Translations under genes and position numbers: made by a program | The notes under the pieces: generated by a model | The model's input: the letters and a program-made list of their open reading frames with translations, nothing else | Databases searched by the model: none | Told to the model about the DNA's origin: nothing | Part shown: positions 1 to 9,878 of the stretch, piece after piece | Layout of the letters: each line of letters starts with the position of its first letter | Numbering within the stretch: position 1 is the first letter of the stretch | Origin: Planctomycetota bacterium | GTDB lineage: Bacteria; Planctomycetota; UBA8108; UBA1146 | Direction of reading: 5' to 3' | DNA length: 55,374 nucleotides | Assembly (NCBI GenBank): GCA_018694835.1 | Contig: JABHOG010000066.1 | Span: forward strand, 1-55,374

Positions 1-1350
1 ATGCCTCAGGTACAGCACTGCAATCTCCTCGGCAATGCCGGAGCAGGACTGGCCACCGCTGAACTGGGATGCATCTCTGCCTGGCACTGCTGGATCGAAG
101 GAAATGCCGGAGGGCTCACCCTGTCCCCACGGGGATCCATCAGCATCCATGACAGCATCCTGTCCTCAGCCGATCTGTTGATCGATCCCACTCGGTTTCA
201 CTACTGCATCCTCGAGGGGCAGTGGATTCCCGCAGACGGAGCGGACCATCTGATTTCCGGACCGCTCCAGGTGATCTCTCGACCATCGCTATATTCGTGG
301 GCCACCGTGAATCCAGATGGATCCCTGCAACTACTCGATTTCATCGATTCGAGCGATAGCCTCTCGGTCGAGATCTCCGACGATGGAGTACTTCGTCAGA
401 TCACCTCCATCCGTGGGACACATCTGATCGTCGATCCGCCGGTGAACCCAACCCTGAGACCGGTTTCACTTTTCTTCTGGCTCCCACCGAATGGTCCCAT
501 CGAGGATCCAACTCCTTCCAACGACAGTTCTCTCATCGCTGCTGCGGATCCAGCCACTCTCAACTCCGATGGGACACCTCATGACCTCGGACCTCTCGGT
601 GCCAACCCGCTCCACTTCATCGGCCCCGATCCGGCACTCCCCGATCCTCCCGATCGATCTCAACTGCGTTACATCAGTCCAGCTCCATCGGTGCCTGCGG
701 AAGCGGGCCACTGGACTCTCTCCTTCACTCGAGAAATTCCATTTTCAGCACTCTCGAAGATCATCGTCTCGGTCGATGGGGTCGACCGTACCGACACCCT
801 GTCACGGGTCATCTTCGGTGAAGATCTGGAATTGCGGCTGATTCCTGCCCCGTTACCCGGTCAAGAGATCCGATTACAGATCCTCCCCTTCGGCGGCGAT
901 AAGAAAGGCAATTCCCACCCCAGGAGACTGCGTTACGATCAGCGAGTGGCGCTGGTGGTCACAGAAGACGAAACCCTCGCGCCCAATGACACCCACCTGA
1001 GCGCCCCGCACTTCGTTGCCGAGCCGATCGTGATCTCTGGCTCCATCGGGTCGATCGATGATGAGGACTGGTTCCGGATCAGCCCTCCCAGCGATGGCCT
1101 CTACCAGGTCGAATTGCTCGCTCGCCGAGAAGAATCGTCGCTGATAGGCCACCTCGAGTGGTACTCCCCCGACGGTCTGACCCTGCTCGGATCCTCCCAG
1201 GCCAGCCCTCCCTACTTCTTTGATCCATTCCTCACCTCAGTGGTGGCAGACCCTATTCACGGCTCTGTACTACTGAAAGTGACAGGATCGGCGGATTCTG
1301 CCACATCTGGCGCAGAGTACAGGCTCCTCTTCCAGGCGCAGACCCCCTGA
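1..1350 (+). CDS. C-terminal part of a secreted or surface beta-helix protein with a PPC-like domain
   Basis: The reading frame is open from the first base of the window and shows no signal peptide, so this is probably the 3' part of a larger gene even though base 1 happens to be an ATG. The first 80 residues have the short hydrophobic/Asn-Gly periodicity of right-handed parallel beta-helix repeats (for example HCNLLGNAGAGL and SISIHDSIL). Residues around 330-440 resemble a bacterial pre-peptidase C-terminal (PPC-like) domain, with PNDTH, then SIDDEDWFRI, then a beta-rich tail. The middle (about 160-320) is Pro/Asp-rich and unassigned. It is most likely exported and extracellular or outer-surface; a specific activity cannot be read from this fragment. 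No terminator is evident before the next gene 163 bp downstream. Confidence 0.6.
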   Translation: MPQVQHCNLLGNAGAGLATAELGCISAWHCWIEGNAGGLTLSPRGSISIHDSILSSADLLIDPTRFHYCILEGQWIPADGADHLISGPLQVISRPSLYSWATVNPDGSLQLLDFIDSSDSLSVEISDDGVLRQITSIRGTHLIVDPPVNPTLRPVSLFFWLPPNGPIEDPTPSNDSSLIAAADPATLNSDGTPHDLGPLGANPLHFIGPDPALPDPPDRSQLRYISPAPSVPAEAGHWTLSFTREIPFSALSKIIVSVDGVDRTDTLSRVIFGEDLELRLIPAPLPGQEIRLQILPFGGDKKGNSHPRRLRYDQRVALVVTEDETLAPNDTHLSAPHFVAEPIVISGSIGSIDDEDWFRISPPSDGLYQVELLARREESSLIGHLEWYSPDGLTLLGSSQASPPYFFDPFLTSVVADPIHGSVLLKVTGSADSATSGAEYRLLFQAQTP

Positions 1351-1512
1351 CTTCGGGCGTCACCGCCCCAACATCAGCGCCACACACCGCCACCCCCTGA
1401 AACCACTGGATACTGCCTGTATTGGGTGCGTTGCGTCGTTATCGGAGTTATCTTTGCGCCCTTGTAGCGTTCAATTCTTCGAGCCAGATGACGGATCCAT
1501 CGGGGAGTACAA
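1351..1512 (+). promoter_or_regulatory. leader region of the pfa-ole operon
   Basis: This 162-bp gap is the only non-coding stretch before the eight-gene pfa-ole operon, so the operon's promoter should lie here or within the upstream gene. No convincing -35/-10 pair was found. The clear element is a ribosome binding site, GGGGAG, about six bases before the ATG at 1513, which decides the pfaD start over the upstream in-frame and out-of-frame alternatives. Confidence 0.4.
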
Positions 1513-3195
1513 ATGGGACATCAGCGAGGGAATATCGGATTCCAGACATCGCTGGGAAACTGGTATCCCACCGATGGGGTCAGCTACACCTCACTGGCGC
1601 AAGCGATGGAGGATCTCGATCAGGCTTACGCACTGATCGCGGATCGATCGGGTTCGATCTCTGCAGTGCGTGGCGGACGTGTCGAACTCGAAACCACCGC
1701 CACTTCTGACTCCACCTCTGGCGTAGACTCTGGCAGTGCCAGTGCACTGGTCGGCTGGCTCTCCCCGACCCCGCACAGTTCTCTCGGATCACCCGGGTTT
1801 CAACACGATCACGGAACCAGCTGTAATTATGTCGCAGGCTCGATGGCCAATGGCATCGCTTCCGTCGAACTGGTCGAAGAACTGGCCCGCATCGGGATCC
1901 TTTCCTTTTACGGGGCTGCCGGACAGGCCCCCGCCACGATCCTCTCTTCACTGCAACAGTTGAAGAAACAACTGCCCGGACAACCGTGGGGATGCAATCT
2001 GATCCACAGCCCTTCCGAACCATCGATGGAGGATGAAACCTCTCGAATACTGGTAAAGGAACAGGTGCCCTGTGTCGAGGCGAGTGCTTTCCTCGACATC
2101 ACGGAACCACTCGTTCGAATGCGACTGCAAACGTTGCAACGAGCACCCTCGGGTGAAATCACATCTTCCTTGCGAGTGATGGCAAAAGCCTCTCGACTCG
2201 AAGTCGCTCGCAAGTTCTTGTCTCCCGCACCTCCGGCAATGATTTCATCCCTTCTCGAACGCAGGGAGATCACCGCCGACCAGGCACAGTGGGCCAGTTC
2301 GATGCCCATTTGCGATGACATCACAGCAGAGGCCGATTCGGGAGGCCACACCGATAATCGACCGATGGCGACCCTGGTGCCCGCCTTCACCCGATTGCGC
2401 GATGAAATCGCCCTGCAGGTTCCTGCAACGGGAAGAGTTCGAATCGGAGCCGCCGGTGGACTGGGTACACCCGATGCCATCTGTGCCGCTCTGGCACTGG
2501 GGGCCGATTACTTCGTCATCGGATCGGTGCATCAGGCCTGCGTGGAATCGGGATCGAGCGATGTGGTGCGTTCGATGCTGGCAGCTGCAGGGCCAGCAGA
2601 CGTGATCATGGCTCCCGCTTCCGACATGTTCGAGATGGGAGTGCATCTTCAGGTTCTTCGCAGCGGTACCCTTTTTGGTCCCCGGGCCAAGAAACTGCTG
2701 GAACTGTATCGCAACTACAATTCACTCGATCAAATCCCAGCAGCAGAGTGCTCCCGCCTGGAAAAAGACTTGTTTCGGATGCCCATCGATCAGGTCTGGG
2801 AGCAAACTCGTTCCTTCTTTCTCCAGCGCGAGCCAGCCCAGGTGGAACGGGCAAACCAGGATCCGCACCATCAGATGGCACTGGTGTTTCGCTGGTACCT
2901 GGGACTCTCCTCCGAATGGGCCAACTGCGGAGATCTGGAGAGAAAACTGGACTATCAAATCTGGTGCGGCCCGGCGATGGGTGCCTTCAATGAATGGACC
3001 CGCGGTAGTTGGCTCGAAACCCCGGGCACACGACGAGTGGCCGATGTCGCCAGGGCCCTCCTGCAGGGGGCAGCCATCTCCTCCAGGTATGCCCATCTTC
3101 TCCGCCAGGGACTGGTGTTCCCCCCCGGCTCCATCGATCGGACACCGGTACTGGTCTCCGAATCCCGAATCAGTTCGATGAGGACCCCATCATGA
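1513..3195 (+). CDS. pfaD: PfaD-type enoyl reductase of a PUFA synthase (Pfa1 of the myxobacterial order)
   Basis: This is a 560-residue FMN-dependent enoyl reductase of the nitronate monooxygenase/2-nitropropane dioxygenase fold. It acts in trans on acyl chains held by the PfaA carrier domains and removes selected trans double bonds in each elongation cycle. Visible hallmarks are an N-terminal segment with GNWYP, the GSMANGIASVELVEEL stretch, and the flavin-phosphate region GAAGGLGTPDAICAALALGAD followed by FVIGSVHQACVESG near residues 315-345. The C-terminal half includes the KKLLELYRNYNSLDQIP region and the late LEWA/WCGPAMGAFNEW-type segment typical of PfaD. Length matches the family (about 540 residues). 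The ATG has a good ribosome binding site (GGGGAG). Its stop overlaps the pfaA start by ATGA at 3192-3195. Placing the reductase first, not last as in gamma-proteobacterial pfaABCD, is the myxobacterial order. Confidence 0.95.
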   Translation: MGHQRGNIGFQTSLGNWYPTDGVSYTSLAQAMEDLDQAYALIADRSGSISAVRGGRVELETTATSDSTSGVDSGSASALVGWLSPTPHSSLGSPGFQHDHGTSCNYVAGSMANGIASVELVEELARIGILSFYGAAGQAPATILSSLQQLKKQLPGQPWGCNLIHSPSEPSMEDETSRILVKEQVPCVEASAFLDITEPLVRMRLQTLQRAPSGEITSSLRVMAKASRLEVARKFLSPAPPAMISSLLERREITADQAQWASSMPICDDITAEADSGGHTDNRPMATLVPAFTRLRDEIALQVPATGRVRIGAAGGLGTPDAICAALALGADYFVIGSVHQACVESGSSDVVRSMLAAAGPADVIMAPASDMFEMGVHLQVLRSGTLFGPRAKKLLELYRNYNSLDQIPAAECSRLEKDLFRMPIDQVWEQTRSFFLQREPAQVERANQDPHHQMALVFRWYLGLSSEWANCGDLERKLDYQIWCGPAMGAFNEWTRGSWLETPGTRRVADVARALLQGAAISSRYAHLLRQGLVFPPGSIDRTPVLVSESRISSMRTPS

Positions 3196-6100
3196 GTAAA
3201 CAACCATCCAATTCATCTCCCGATCCAGCCCTCGCCATCATCGGAATCGGCTGTCTTTTCCCCGGGTCCCAGGATCATCAGGGATATTGGGCAGGCATTC
3301 GCGACGGCAGAGACATGATCGAAGAGATACCCGACGGTTACTGGAATCCCGACGATTATCACGATGGGGACAAATCCTCCGCGGATCGGACTTATGGCAG
3401 ACGTGGTGGTTTCCTCACTCCGATTCCGTTCAATCCGCTCGATTTCGGGATTGCACCACGGGATCTCGAGGCCACCGACACCTCTCAATTGCTGTCACTG
3501 GTCGCCGCCCGACAAGCACTCGAAGATGCTGGATACGATCCACGAACCACCTTCGACCGCTCGCGCACATCGGTGATCCTCGGAGTCACCGGGGCTCTCG
3601 AAATGGTGGTTCCACTCGGAGCACGCCTGGGGCACCCGCACTGGTGGCGCGCACTGCGAGAATCTGGCGTCGACGAAGAAACCGCATCCGAGGTGGTCAG
3701 AAAAATCTCCAGTTCCTACGTCTCCTGGCAAGAGAACTCATTCCCCGGATTGCTCGGAAATGTCGTTGCCGGGCGCATCGCCAATCGACTGGACCTTCAT
3801 GGCACCAACTGCGTCACCGATGCGGCGTGTGCATCCTCACTCGCCGCTCTCCACCTGGCATCTCTGGAACTACACAGTGGTCGAAGCGACATGGTGGTCA
3901 CCGGTGGAGTCGACACCTTTAACGACATCTTCATGTACATGTGCTTCTCCAAGACTCCAGCCCTGTCCCCCACCGGAGACGCTCGACCCTTCGATGGCCA
4001 AGGTGACGGGACCATACTGGGAGAAGGAATCGGAATCGTCGTCCTGAAACGGCTCGACGATGCGGTAAGAGATGGCGATCGGATCTATGCCCGACTCCTT
4101 TCCATCGGTACTTCCAGCGACGGCAAGGGATCAGCCATCTATGCTCCGACCGTCGATGGACAACAACGAGCACTAAAGGATGCCTATCAACAGGCAGCCA
4201 TTTCCCCATCGACTATCGGACTGGTCGAGGCCCATGGCACCGGCACTGCAGTGGGAGATGCCATCGAACTCCGTGCACTACAGGAGATCTATGCACGAGA
4301 AGGAAGTAGCGCGCATCGCTGCGCACTCGGCTCTGTCAAATCGCAGATCGGGCACACCAAGGCGGCCGCAGGCGCTGCTGGTCTGATCAAGGCGGTGCTG
4401 GCGTTGCACCACAAGGTCCAGCCCCCCAGCATCAAGATCAGGCAACCTCTCGACACTTTGCGTGAAACGGGCTCCCCATTTCACATCGAAGAGGTCGCCC
4501 GTCCTTGGGTTCAGCACCCTGACTTTCCCAGGCGAGCTGCGGTCTCCTCTTTCGGCTTCGGTGGCAGCAACTTCCATGCGGTGCTAGAGGAAAACTCCGC
4601 TGGTCGGATCGAAACAGACTGGAATGATTGCGCCCTGCTCTTCAGTTTCAGCGCCAGCCACCGTGATTCACTGCTACAGCAACTCGAACATGCAGTCACC
4701 GAGATCCAGCAACTGCAAAGTTCGATCGAGATCGACGCAGTGGCACGAGATAGTCGCGCCCGATTCAAAGCGAGTGACGATCACCGGATCTCCATCGTCG
4801 TCGGTCGATCCGAAGATGCTGCATCACGTTTGAAATCCGCTGTCGAGGCGGTCCAACAGGAACAGGACACCCGCTGGAGTCTTCCCACTGGAATCGATCG
4901 CGATCATGGTCCCAGAAGAGGATCGCTGGCGGTCATCTTCCCCGGACAGGGGTCCCAACGAGTCGACATGCTGAGAAGCACCGCCTGTCGCTTCCCGGAG
5001 ATGATCCGTGTCATCGATGAGGCAGAACGCGCCTTCTGGAATCAACAGGAGGATTCGGGCTTGGCCGCCAGAATCTGGCCTCCCAGAGAGTGGGATGACC
5101 ATTCCACAGCACAAGATGAAGCCCTTCGCCAGACCGATGTGGCGCAACCTGCGCTCGGGGCTGTCAGCCTGGGGCTGTACCAGGTTCTGGGCCGATTCGG
5201 TATCGCGGGAGAACTGTTCGGAGGTCATTCCTTCGGCGAACTCACTGCCCTGGCGGCAGCCGGCCGACTGGGAGAAGTCGATTTCCACCAGCTTGCCAAT
5301 TTCCGCGGTCGCCTGATGGCACGCGCCGGAGGAGACGATGCCGGATCGATGCTGGCAGTTGCCCTACCGATCGGAGAACTGGAAAGATTCGTCGAACAGA
5401 ATTGCCCACACCTGGTCATCGCCAATCGAAACGCACCGCAGCAAGCGGTGCTCTCTGGATCTTCGCCAGCGATCTCCGATGCTATGAGAGTCCTCGACCA
5501 GCGGGGAATTCGTCATCGGAAATTGCCGGTCGCCGCGGCATTCCATTCACCAGAAGTCGCATCCGCCGCGATCCCCTTCGAGGAAGTCCTCCATCAGGCG
5601 AGGATTCATCCTTCCACAGTTCCTGTGTTCTCGAACAGCACCGGTCGCCGTTATCCCGATGGTGAAGGAGAAGCGAGATCCTTGCTCGCAAACCAGATCA
5701 CGCGCCCGGTTCAGTTTCTCGAGATGATCGAGGAAATGGTGCAGTGTGGAGCCTCCACTTTCCTCGAAGTGGGTCCTGGCCAGGTGCTCACAGGACTGAT
5801 CCAGTCGATCCTCGCAGAAGTATCCCCACAAACTTCGGCCATCGGCATCGATGCCCAGAAGGTCGATGGCACGGACCTGGCTCGGGCCATCGGCAGACTG
5901 GCGGTGGAGGGACACCCGGTCGATCTGTGTGCCTGGGACCCCTGTGGTCCGACGAAGGTCGACGCAGATGGTGCGATGATCGTGATGATCGGTGGCGCCA
6001 ACTTAAAACCTGGAGAAGTAACTCCGACCGTCTCTTCAGTGGCGGTCACACCACCAACGACCCTGACTGGATCCGTAACCAAGACTCCCGATGCCGTAAT

Positions 6101-9100
6101 CCTTCCCACGAGCATCGATTCTCCGGTGACCGATGCACTGCAAGCCAGCAGTCAGGAGTCTCTGATGCAGGCGATCGAAGCGGCACTGGCGATGCAACGA
6201 ACCCTGGCCGAGGCACAACGCGCCGCCGAACAGGTTCTCGAGGCGAGTCTCACCGGCACACCGCAGTCGATCGCACCGCAGTCGATCGCACCGCAGTCGA
6301 TCGCACCGCAGTCGATCGCACCGCAGATGGCGGAACCGCCGTCGTCAGTGCCCATCGTGGAAGACGTCGAAGTGATCGTACCGGTCGCTGAGGAAGATGG
6401 TCTGACCGATCTCATCATCGAAGTGGTCGCAGAGAAAACCGGCTATCCCTCGGAGGCGATCGCTGCAGACCTGGATCTGGAGGGAGATCTCGGCATCGAT
6501 AGCATCAAGCGAGTCGAGATCCTCTCCGCCCTGCGCGAGCATCGGCCCGACCTGGAGGCGATTCCACCCGAGATGTTGGGCTCACTTCGAACCATCGACG
6601 CCATCGTTTCCTGGTATCGATCCTCATCCACCACGCCGCCTGCGCCTGCGCCTGCGCCTGCGCCTGCGCCACCGTCACCCGCGGAGGTGATCGATACTCC
6701 CGAGGTCGACTCCACGCCCGTACCGGTAGCGAAAAACCTGACGTTGCAGTTGTGGATTCGCGAGGTAGTCTCCGACAAGACCGGCTATCCCCTCGACGCG
6801 ATCGCTACCGATCTCGATCTGGAAGCGGACCTGGGTATCGATAGCATCAAGAGAGTAGAGATCTTTTCCGCCTTGCGAGAGCGCAGAACAGAACTCCCGG
6901 CGATCCCGCCCGAACAACTGGGATCCCTTCGGACCATCGACTCGATCGTGGACTGGTATACCGCATCGGCTCCTGCACCCATCGAATCCAAAGGCCCGAC
7001 CACCACCAACGCGCCTATCCCGTCCGATCTGGTCGTGGATCCTCCGAAAGCCCCTCTGTCGCCCACTACTGTTGAGCCCGACAACTCCATCCGTCAAGCC
7101 ATCGTGACCGTGGTTGCAGACAAGACCGGATATCCCGCAGAAGCGATCGGTACCGACCTCGACCTGGAAGCGGATCTGGGCATCGATAGCATCAAGAGGG
7201 TCGAAATCCTCTCGGCATTGCGGGAGCAGCGTCCCGAATTACCGGCGATTCCACCCGAGTTGCTCGGTAGCCTCCGAAGCATCGATGCCATCGTCGACTG
7301 GTACGGTAAGGCCCCCTCCGCTACCACCAAAAATCTTGCCACCTCGAGCGAAACACCGATGGTCACCGATGATGGTTCGAATGCCGGTAGACCCCACACT
7401 CCGTCACTCACCCCTTTGCCACCGGCCAACGATGCGCAACCGAAGGTGAAAATACTGGAGGCGGCTGCAGTGGCTATTCCTGTGCCACGGATCGCCCGAG
7501 CCTCGAAACAGCACTCCTACGCTGGTCGCTCCTTGCTGGTCGCTTGCGACTCACCAACACTGGGAACGACACTGGTCGCGCGCCTGGAACAATCTGGGAT
7601 CTCCGCACTTCATACTTCACTAGAATCGATCGAGGGTGGCCTTCCCACCATGCCGAGTGCCCCCCTTGGAGGATTACTGGTGGTGGTCGACTCCCCTACC
7701 GACCCAGATCAAGCGATGTTGCACTCCTTCCAGTGGCTCCGCGAGGCGGGCAAGGTGCTGCTCGACCAGGGTGATTCCTTCACACCCTTGGTCGCCATGG
7801 TGCAACGCTTTGACGGCCACTTCGGCCTCGGGGCCATCGACCCGATCTCCTGTGTCATCGATCCTGCCTGTGCCGCACTCTCAGGACTGGCCAAGTGTGC
7901 CGCCAGGGAGTGGCCCTCGATGGATGTCCGATCGATCGATCTTTCGCCAGAATTCCATGACACACGGCAAGCGGTCGATGAACTGGTGATCGAACTGCTC
8001 GAAGGACAGGGAATGGAAGTGGGGCTAACACCAGAACTACGACTCGAAATCGAACTGGAATCGTTGCCGACCACAACGCCGTCCAGAACGCTGATCTCGA
8101 AGGGAGCTCTGGTGGTGGTCACCGGCGGAGCCCGAGGAGTCACTGCCGCCTGCGTCGATGAGCTGGCACGCCGCTACCAGCCCAGTTTACTGCTACTGGG
8201 CCGAACTCCCGCTCCAGGATCGGAACCTGGCTGGGCCTCGGCAGTCGCCGATGACCAGCTGGAAACTCATCTGTTCCGCGATTCGGCTGCGGGAGTCACT
8301 CCCGCTCTCATCCGCGAGCAAGCGCTGGAGATTCGCAAGGTTCGAGAGTTGGCCCGCCACCTCGATGAACTGAGGGGCCTCGGCTGTGAGGTCGAATATC
8401 GATCCCTCGATGTTCGCAATCGGAAGGAACTGACACGCTGCATCGATGAAGCACGAGCCAGCCATGGACCTGTTCGCGGAATCATTCATGGTGCGGGAGT
8501 CCTTGCGGATCGCTGGATCTGTGACAAGAGTGACCAGCAATTCGAATTGGTCTGGACCACCAAGGTCGATCCCGCTCGACACCTTCTATCCATCTGCAAG
8601 GATGACGATCTCGATTTCATTTCCTTCTTCTCCTCCACCACCGCTCGACTGGGTCGTAAGGGTCAGAGCGATTACGCCGCCGCCAATGAGGTTCTCAATC
8701 GAATGGCCACGATTGAATCGGTTCGCAGAACTAACTGCCAGGTTGCCAGTCTGGGTTGGGGTCCCTGGGATGGTGGAATGGTCCACGAAGGACTACGGCC
8801 GGTCTTTCATGAGGAAGGAATCGAACTGATTCCCCTTGCTCAGGGCGCTCGTATCTTCATCGAGAAGATGGAATCGATGGGCCCCGCTCAACGAATCCTC
8901 CTGGCACCGCTGGGATCTATCGCCGAAACGATGCAACAGATCACCGACTTCGGTAACACCCCCTCGATGACTCTCGACGGCACAAAAACTACAGACACTT
9001 CCAACGCCATCACTGCCTCCAGTGGAAACTCTCGTATGCAAACAGGGCCAACACTGACTCTCTCGATCGATCGATTTCCGGCGATGAAGGATCACGTACT

Positions 9101-9878
9101 CAATGGAAGAGCGGTGATTCCCGCTGCATTTCTGCTCGAATGGTGTGCACAGGCAGCACTTCACCGCCATCCGGGTCTCGAACTCCAAGGAGTCGACCAG
9201 TTCAAGATTCTCAAGGGAGTCATCCTCGACCCTCGCGAGGAGCAACAGATCACCTGGATGACCGGCACACCCGAATCCGCAACGGATCACCTGCGGGTTC
9301 CGGTGGAGATCCGCTCGTCCACTGCTGATCAGCGTCTCCATGCTCGTGCTCAGATCCTGCTCGGTCCCCGTTCCACCACCCGGTCCCACCTGATGGCCCC
9401 GGAGTACAGCGGTGCGGACGATCCAGGATACGGGACCTCACTCTTCCACGGTCCGCGATTCCAGTGCATCCAGAAGGTCTCGAAGATCACCAGGTCACAG
9501 TTAGCGATCCGATCGGATGGAACCTCGAAACCTTCCTCCTGGTTCGACACTGCCACTCGTTCCGACTGGCTCATCGATCCGCTCCACATCGATGCCGCAT
9601 TCCAGGCACTGATCCTGTGGAGTCGATCCCAGCATCAAAAACCGTGTCTCCCTTGTGGAATCGCACGACTTCGTTGTCATTCACCGATCGATAGCGGACT
9701 CCTAGAGACGCGGATTCACATCGAATCCGTTGTGGGTTCGATGGCCACTGCGCGAATAGAGGTGCTCAACCGCACCGGTAATCCTGCCATCACCATCGAA
9801 GGTGCAGAGGTGGTGATCGATGCGTCTCTCGAATCTGCGTTCCAACGAGATCGCTTGACGGAAGAAGCCCACCCTTGA
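3192..9878 (+). CDS. pfaA: PfaA-type PUFA synthase subunit: KS-MAT-ACP-ACP-ACP-KR-DH
   Basis: This is a 2228-residue iterative multidomain synthase. The start at 3192 is set by an ATGA overlap with pfaD; the frame is open 61 codons further upstream but those codons lie inside pfaD. Domains in order are: ketosynthase (about 15-460) with active Cys213 in DAACASSL and the EAHGTGT and IGHTKAAAG histidines; malonyl transferase (about 577-880) with FPGQGSQ and Ser680 in GGHSFGE; three acyl carrier domains whose phosphopantetheine serines in LGIDSIKRVEI are residues 1104, 1218 and 1333; ketoreductase (about 1440-1900) with VVVTGGARGVTAA and Tyr1828 in SDYAAANE; and a polyketide-type dehydratase (about 1955-2225) with His1968 in DHVLNGRAVIP. 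It builds the carbon chain on the carrier domains with PfaC and PfaD. Three ACPs is at the low end for PUFA synthases. Linkers are built from short DNA repeats (6261-6320 and 6639-6668). Confidence 0.95.
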   Translation: MSKQPSNSSPDPALAIIGIGCLFPGSQDHQGYWAGIRDGRDMIEEIPDGYWNPDDYHDGDKSSADRTYGRRGGFLTPIPFNPLDFGIAPRDLEATDTSQLLSLVAARQALEDAGYDPRTTFDRSRTSVILGVTGALEMVVPLGARLGHPHWWRALRESGVDEETASEVVRKISSSYVSWQENSFPGLLGNVVAGRIANRLDLHGTNCVTDAACASSLAALHLASLELHSGRSDMVVTGGVDTFNDIFMYMCFSKTPALSPTGDARPFDGQGDGTILGEGIGIVVLKRLDDAVRDGDRIYARLLSIGTSSDGKGSAIYAPTVDGQQRALKDAYQQAAISPSTIGLVEAHGTGTAVGDAIELRALQEIYAREGSSAHRCALGSVKSQIGHTKAAAGAAGLIKAVLALHHKVQPPSIKIRQPLDTLRETGSPFHIEEVARPWVQHPDFPRRAAVSSFGFGGSNFHAVLEENSAGRIETDWNDCALLFSFSASHRDSLLQQLEHAVTEIQQLQSSIEIDAVARDSRARFKASDDHRISIVVGRSEDAASRLKSAVEAVQQEQDTRWSLPTGIDRDHGPRRGSLAVIFPGQGSQRVDMLRSTACRFPEMIRVIDEAERAFWNQQEDSGLAARIWPPREWDDHSTAQDEALRQTDVAQPALGAVSLGLYQVLGRFGIAGELFGGHSFGELTALAAAGRLGEVDFHQLANFRGRLMARAGGDDAGSMLAVALPIGELERFVEQNCPHLVIANRNAPQQAVLSGSSPAISDAMRVLDQRGIRHRKLPVAAAFHSPEVASAAIPFEEVLHQARIHPSTVPVFSNSTGRRYPDGEGEARSLLANQITRPVQFLEMIEEMVQCGASTFLEVGPGQVLTGLIQSILAEVSPQTSAIGIDAQKVDGTDLARAIGRLAVEGHPVDLCAWDPCGPTKVDADGAMIVMIGGANLKPGEVTPTVSSVAVTPPTTLTGSVTKTPDAVILPTSIDSPVTDALQASSQESLMQAIEAALAMQRTLAEAQRAAEQVLEASLTGTPQSIAPQSIAPQSIAPQSIAPQMAEPPSSVPIVEDVEVIVPVAEEDGLTDLIIEVVAEKTGYPSEAIAADLDLEGDLGIDSIKRVEILSALREHRPDLEAIPPEMLGSLRTIDAIVSWYRSSSTTPPAPAPAPAPAPPSPAEVIDTPEVDSTPVPVAKNLTLQLWIREVVSDKTGYPLDAIATDLDLEADLGIDSIKRVEIFSALRERRTELPAIPPEQLGSLRTIDSIVDWYTASAPAPIESKGPTTTNAPIPSDLVVDPPKAPLSPTTVEPDNSIRQAIVTVVADKTGYPAEAIGTDLDLEADLGIDSIKRVEILSALREQRPELPAIPPELLGSLRSIDAIVDWYGKAPSATTKNLATSSETPMVTDDGSNAGRPHTPSLTPLPPANDAQPKVKILEAAAVAIPVPRIARASKQHSYAGRSLLVACDSPTLGTTLVARLEQSGISALHTSLESIEGGLPTMPSAPLGGLLVVVDSPTDPDQAMLHSFQWLREAGKVLLDQGDSFTPLVAMVQRFDGHFGLGAIDPISCVIDPACAALSGLAKCAAREWPSMDVRSIDLSPEFHDTRQAVDELVIELLEGQGMEVGLTPELRLEIELESLPTTTPSRTLISKGALVVVTGGARGVTAACVDELARRYQPSLLLLGRTPAPGSEPGWASAVADDQLETHLFRDSAAGVTPALIREQALEIRKVRELARHLDELRGLGCEVEYRSLDVRNRKELTRCIDEARASHGPVRGIIHGAGVLADRWICDKSDQQFELVWTTKVDPARHLLSICKDDDLDFISFFSSTTARLGRKGQSDYAAANEVLNRMATIESVRRTNCQVASLGWGPWDGGMVHEGLRPVFHEEGIELIPLAQGARIFIEKMESMGPAQRILLAPLGSIAETMQQITDFGNTPSMTLDGTKTTDTSNAITASSGNSRMQTGPTLTLSIDRFPAMKDHVLNGRAVIPAAFLLEWCAQAALHRHPGLELQGVDQFKILKGVILDPREEQQITWMTGTPESATDHLRVPVEIRSSTADQRLHARAQILLGPRSTTRSHLMAPEYSGADDPGYGTSLFHGPRFQCIQKVSKITRSQLAIRSDGTSKPSSWFDTATRSDWLIDPLHIDAAFQALILWSRSQHQKPCLPCGIARLRCHSPIDSGLLETRIHIESVVGSMATARIEVLNRTGNPAITIEGAEVVIDASLESAFQRDRLTEEAHP
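6261..6320 (+). repeat. four 15-bp in-frame repeats coding a PQSIA linker in PfaA
   Basis: The unit CCGCAGTCGATCGCA occurs four times head to tail without change, encoding PQSIA four times, followed by a partial fifth unit. It lies between the acyltransferase and the first carrier domain, where flexible linkers are expected. Exact identity at the DNA level suggests recent slippage expansion and likely length variation between strains. Confidence 0.95.
6639..6668 (+). repeat. five 6-bp repeats coding a Pro-Ala linker in PfaA
   Basis: CCTGCG is repeated five times, encoding a Pro-Ala linker between the first and second carrier domains of PfaA. Such rigid Pro-Ala spacers are common between carrier domains of PUFA synthases. 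Confidence 0.9.

Noticed and set aside
1-1350. Treating the first frame as a complete gene beginning at base 1
   Set aside because: There is no signal peptide or ribosome binding site to see, and the sequence starts in the middle of beta-helix repeats.
3009-3191. Longer N-terminus for pfaA
   Set aside because: The extra 61 codons overlap pfaD in another frame, and the ATGA junction at 3192 matches all other operon junctions.
5744-6391. 215-codon + strand frame with VDRTA repeats
   Set aside because: It is an out-of-frame reading of the 15-bp repeat within pfaA, which is certain from its domains.
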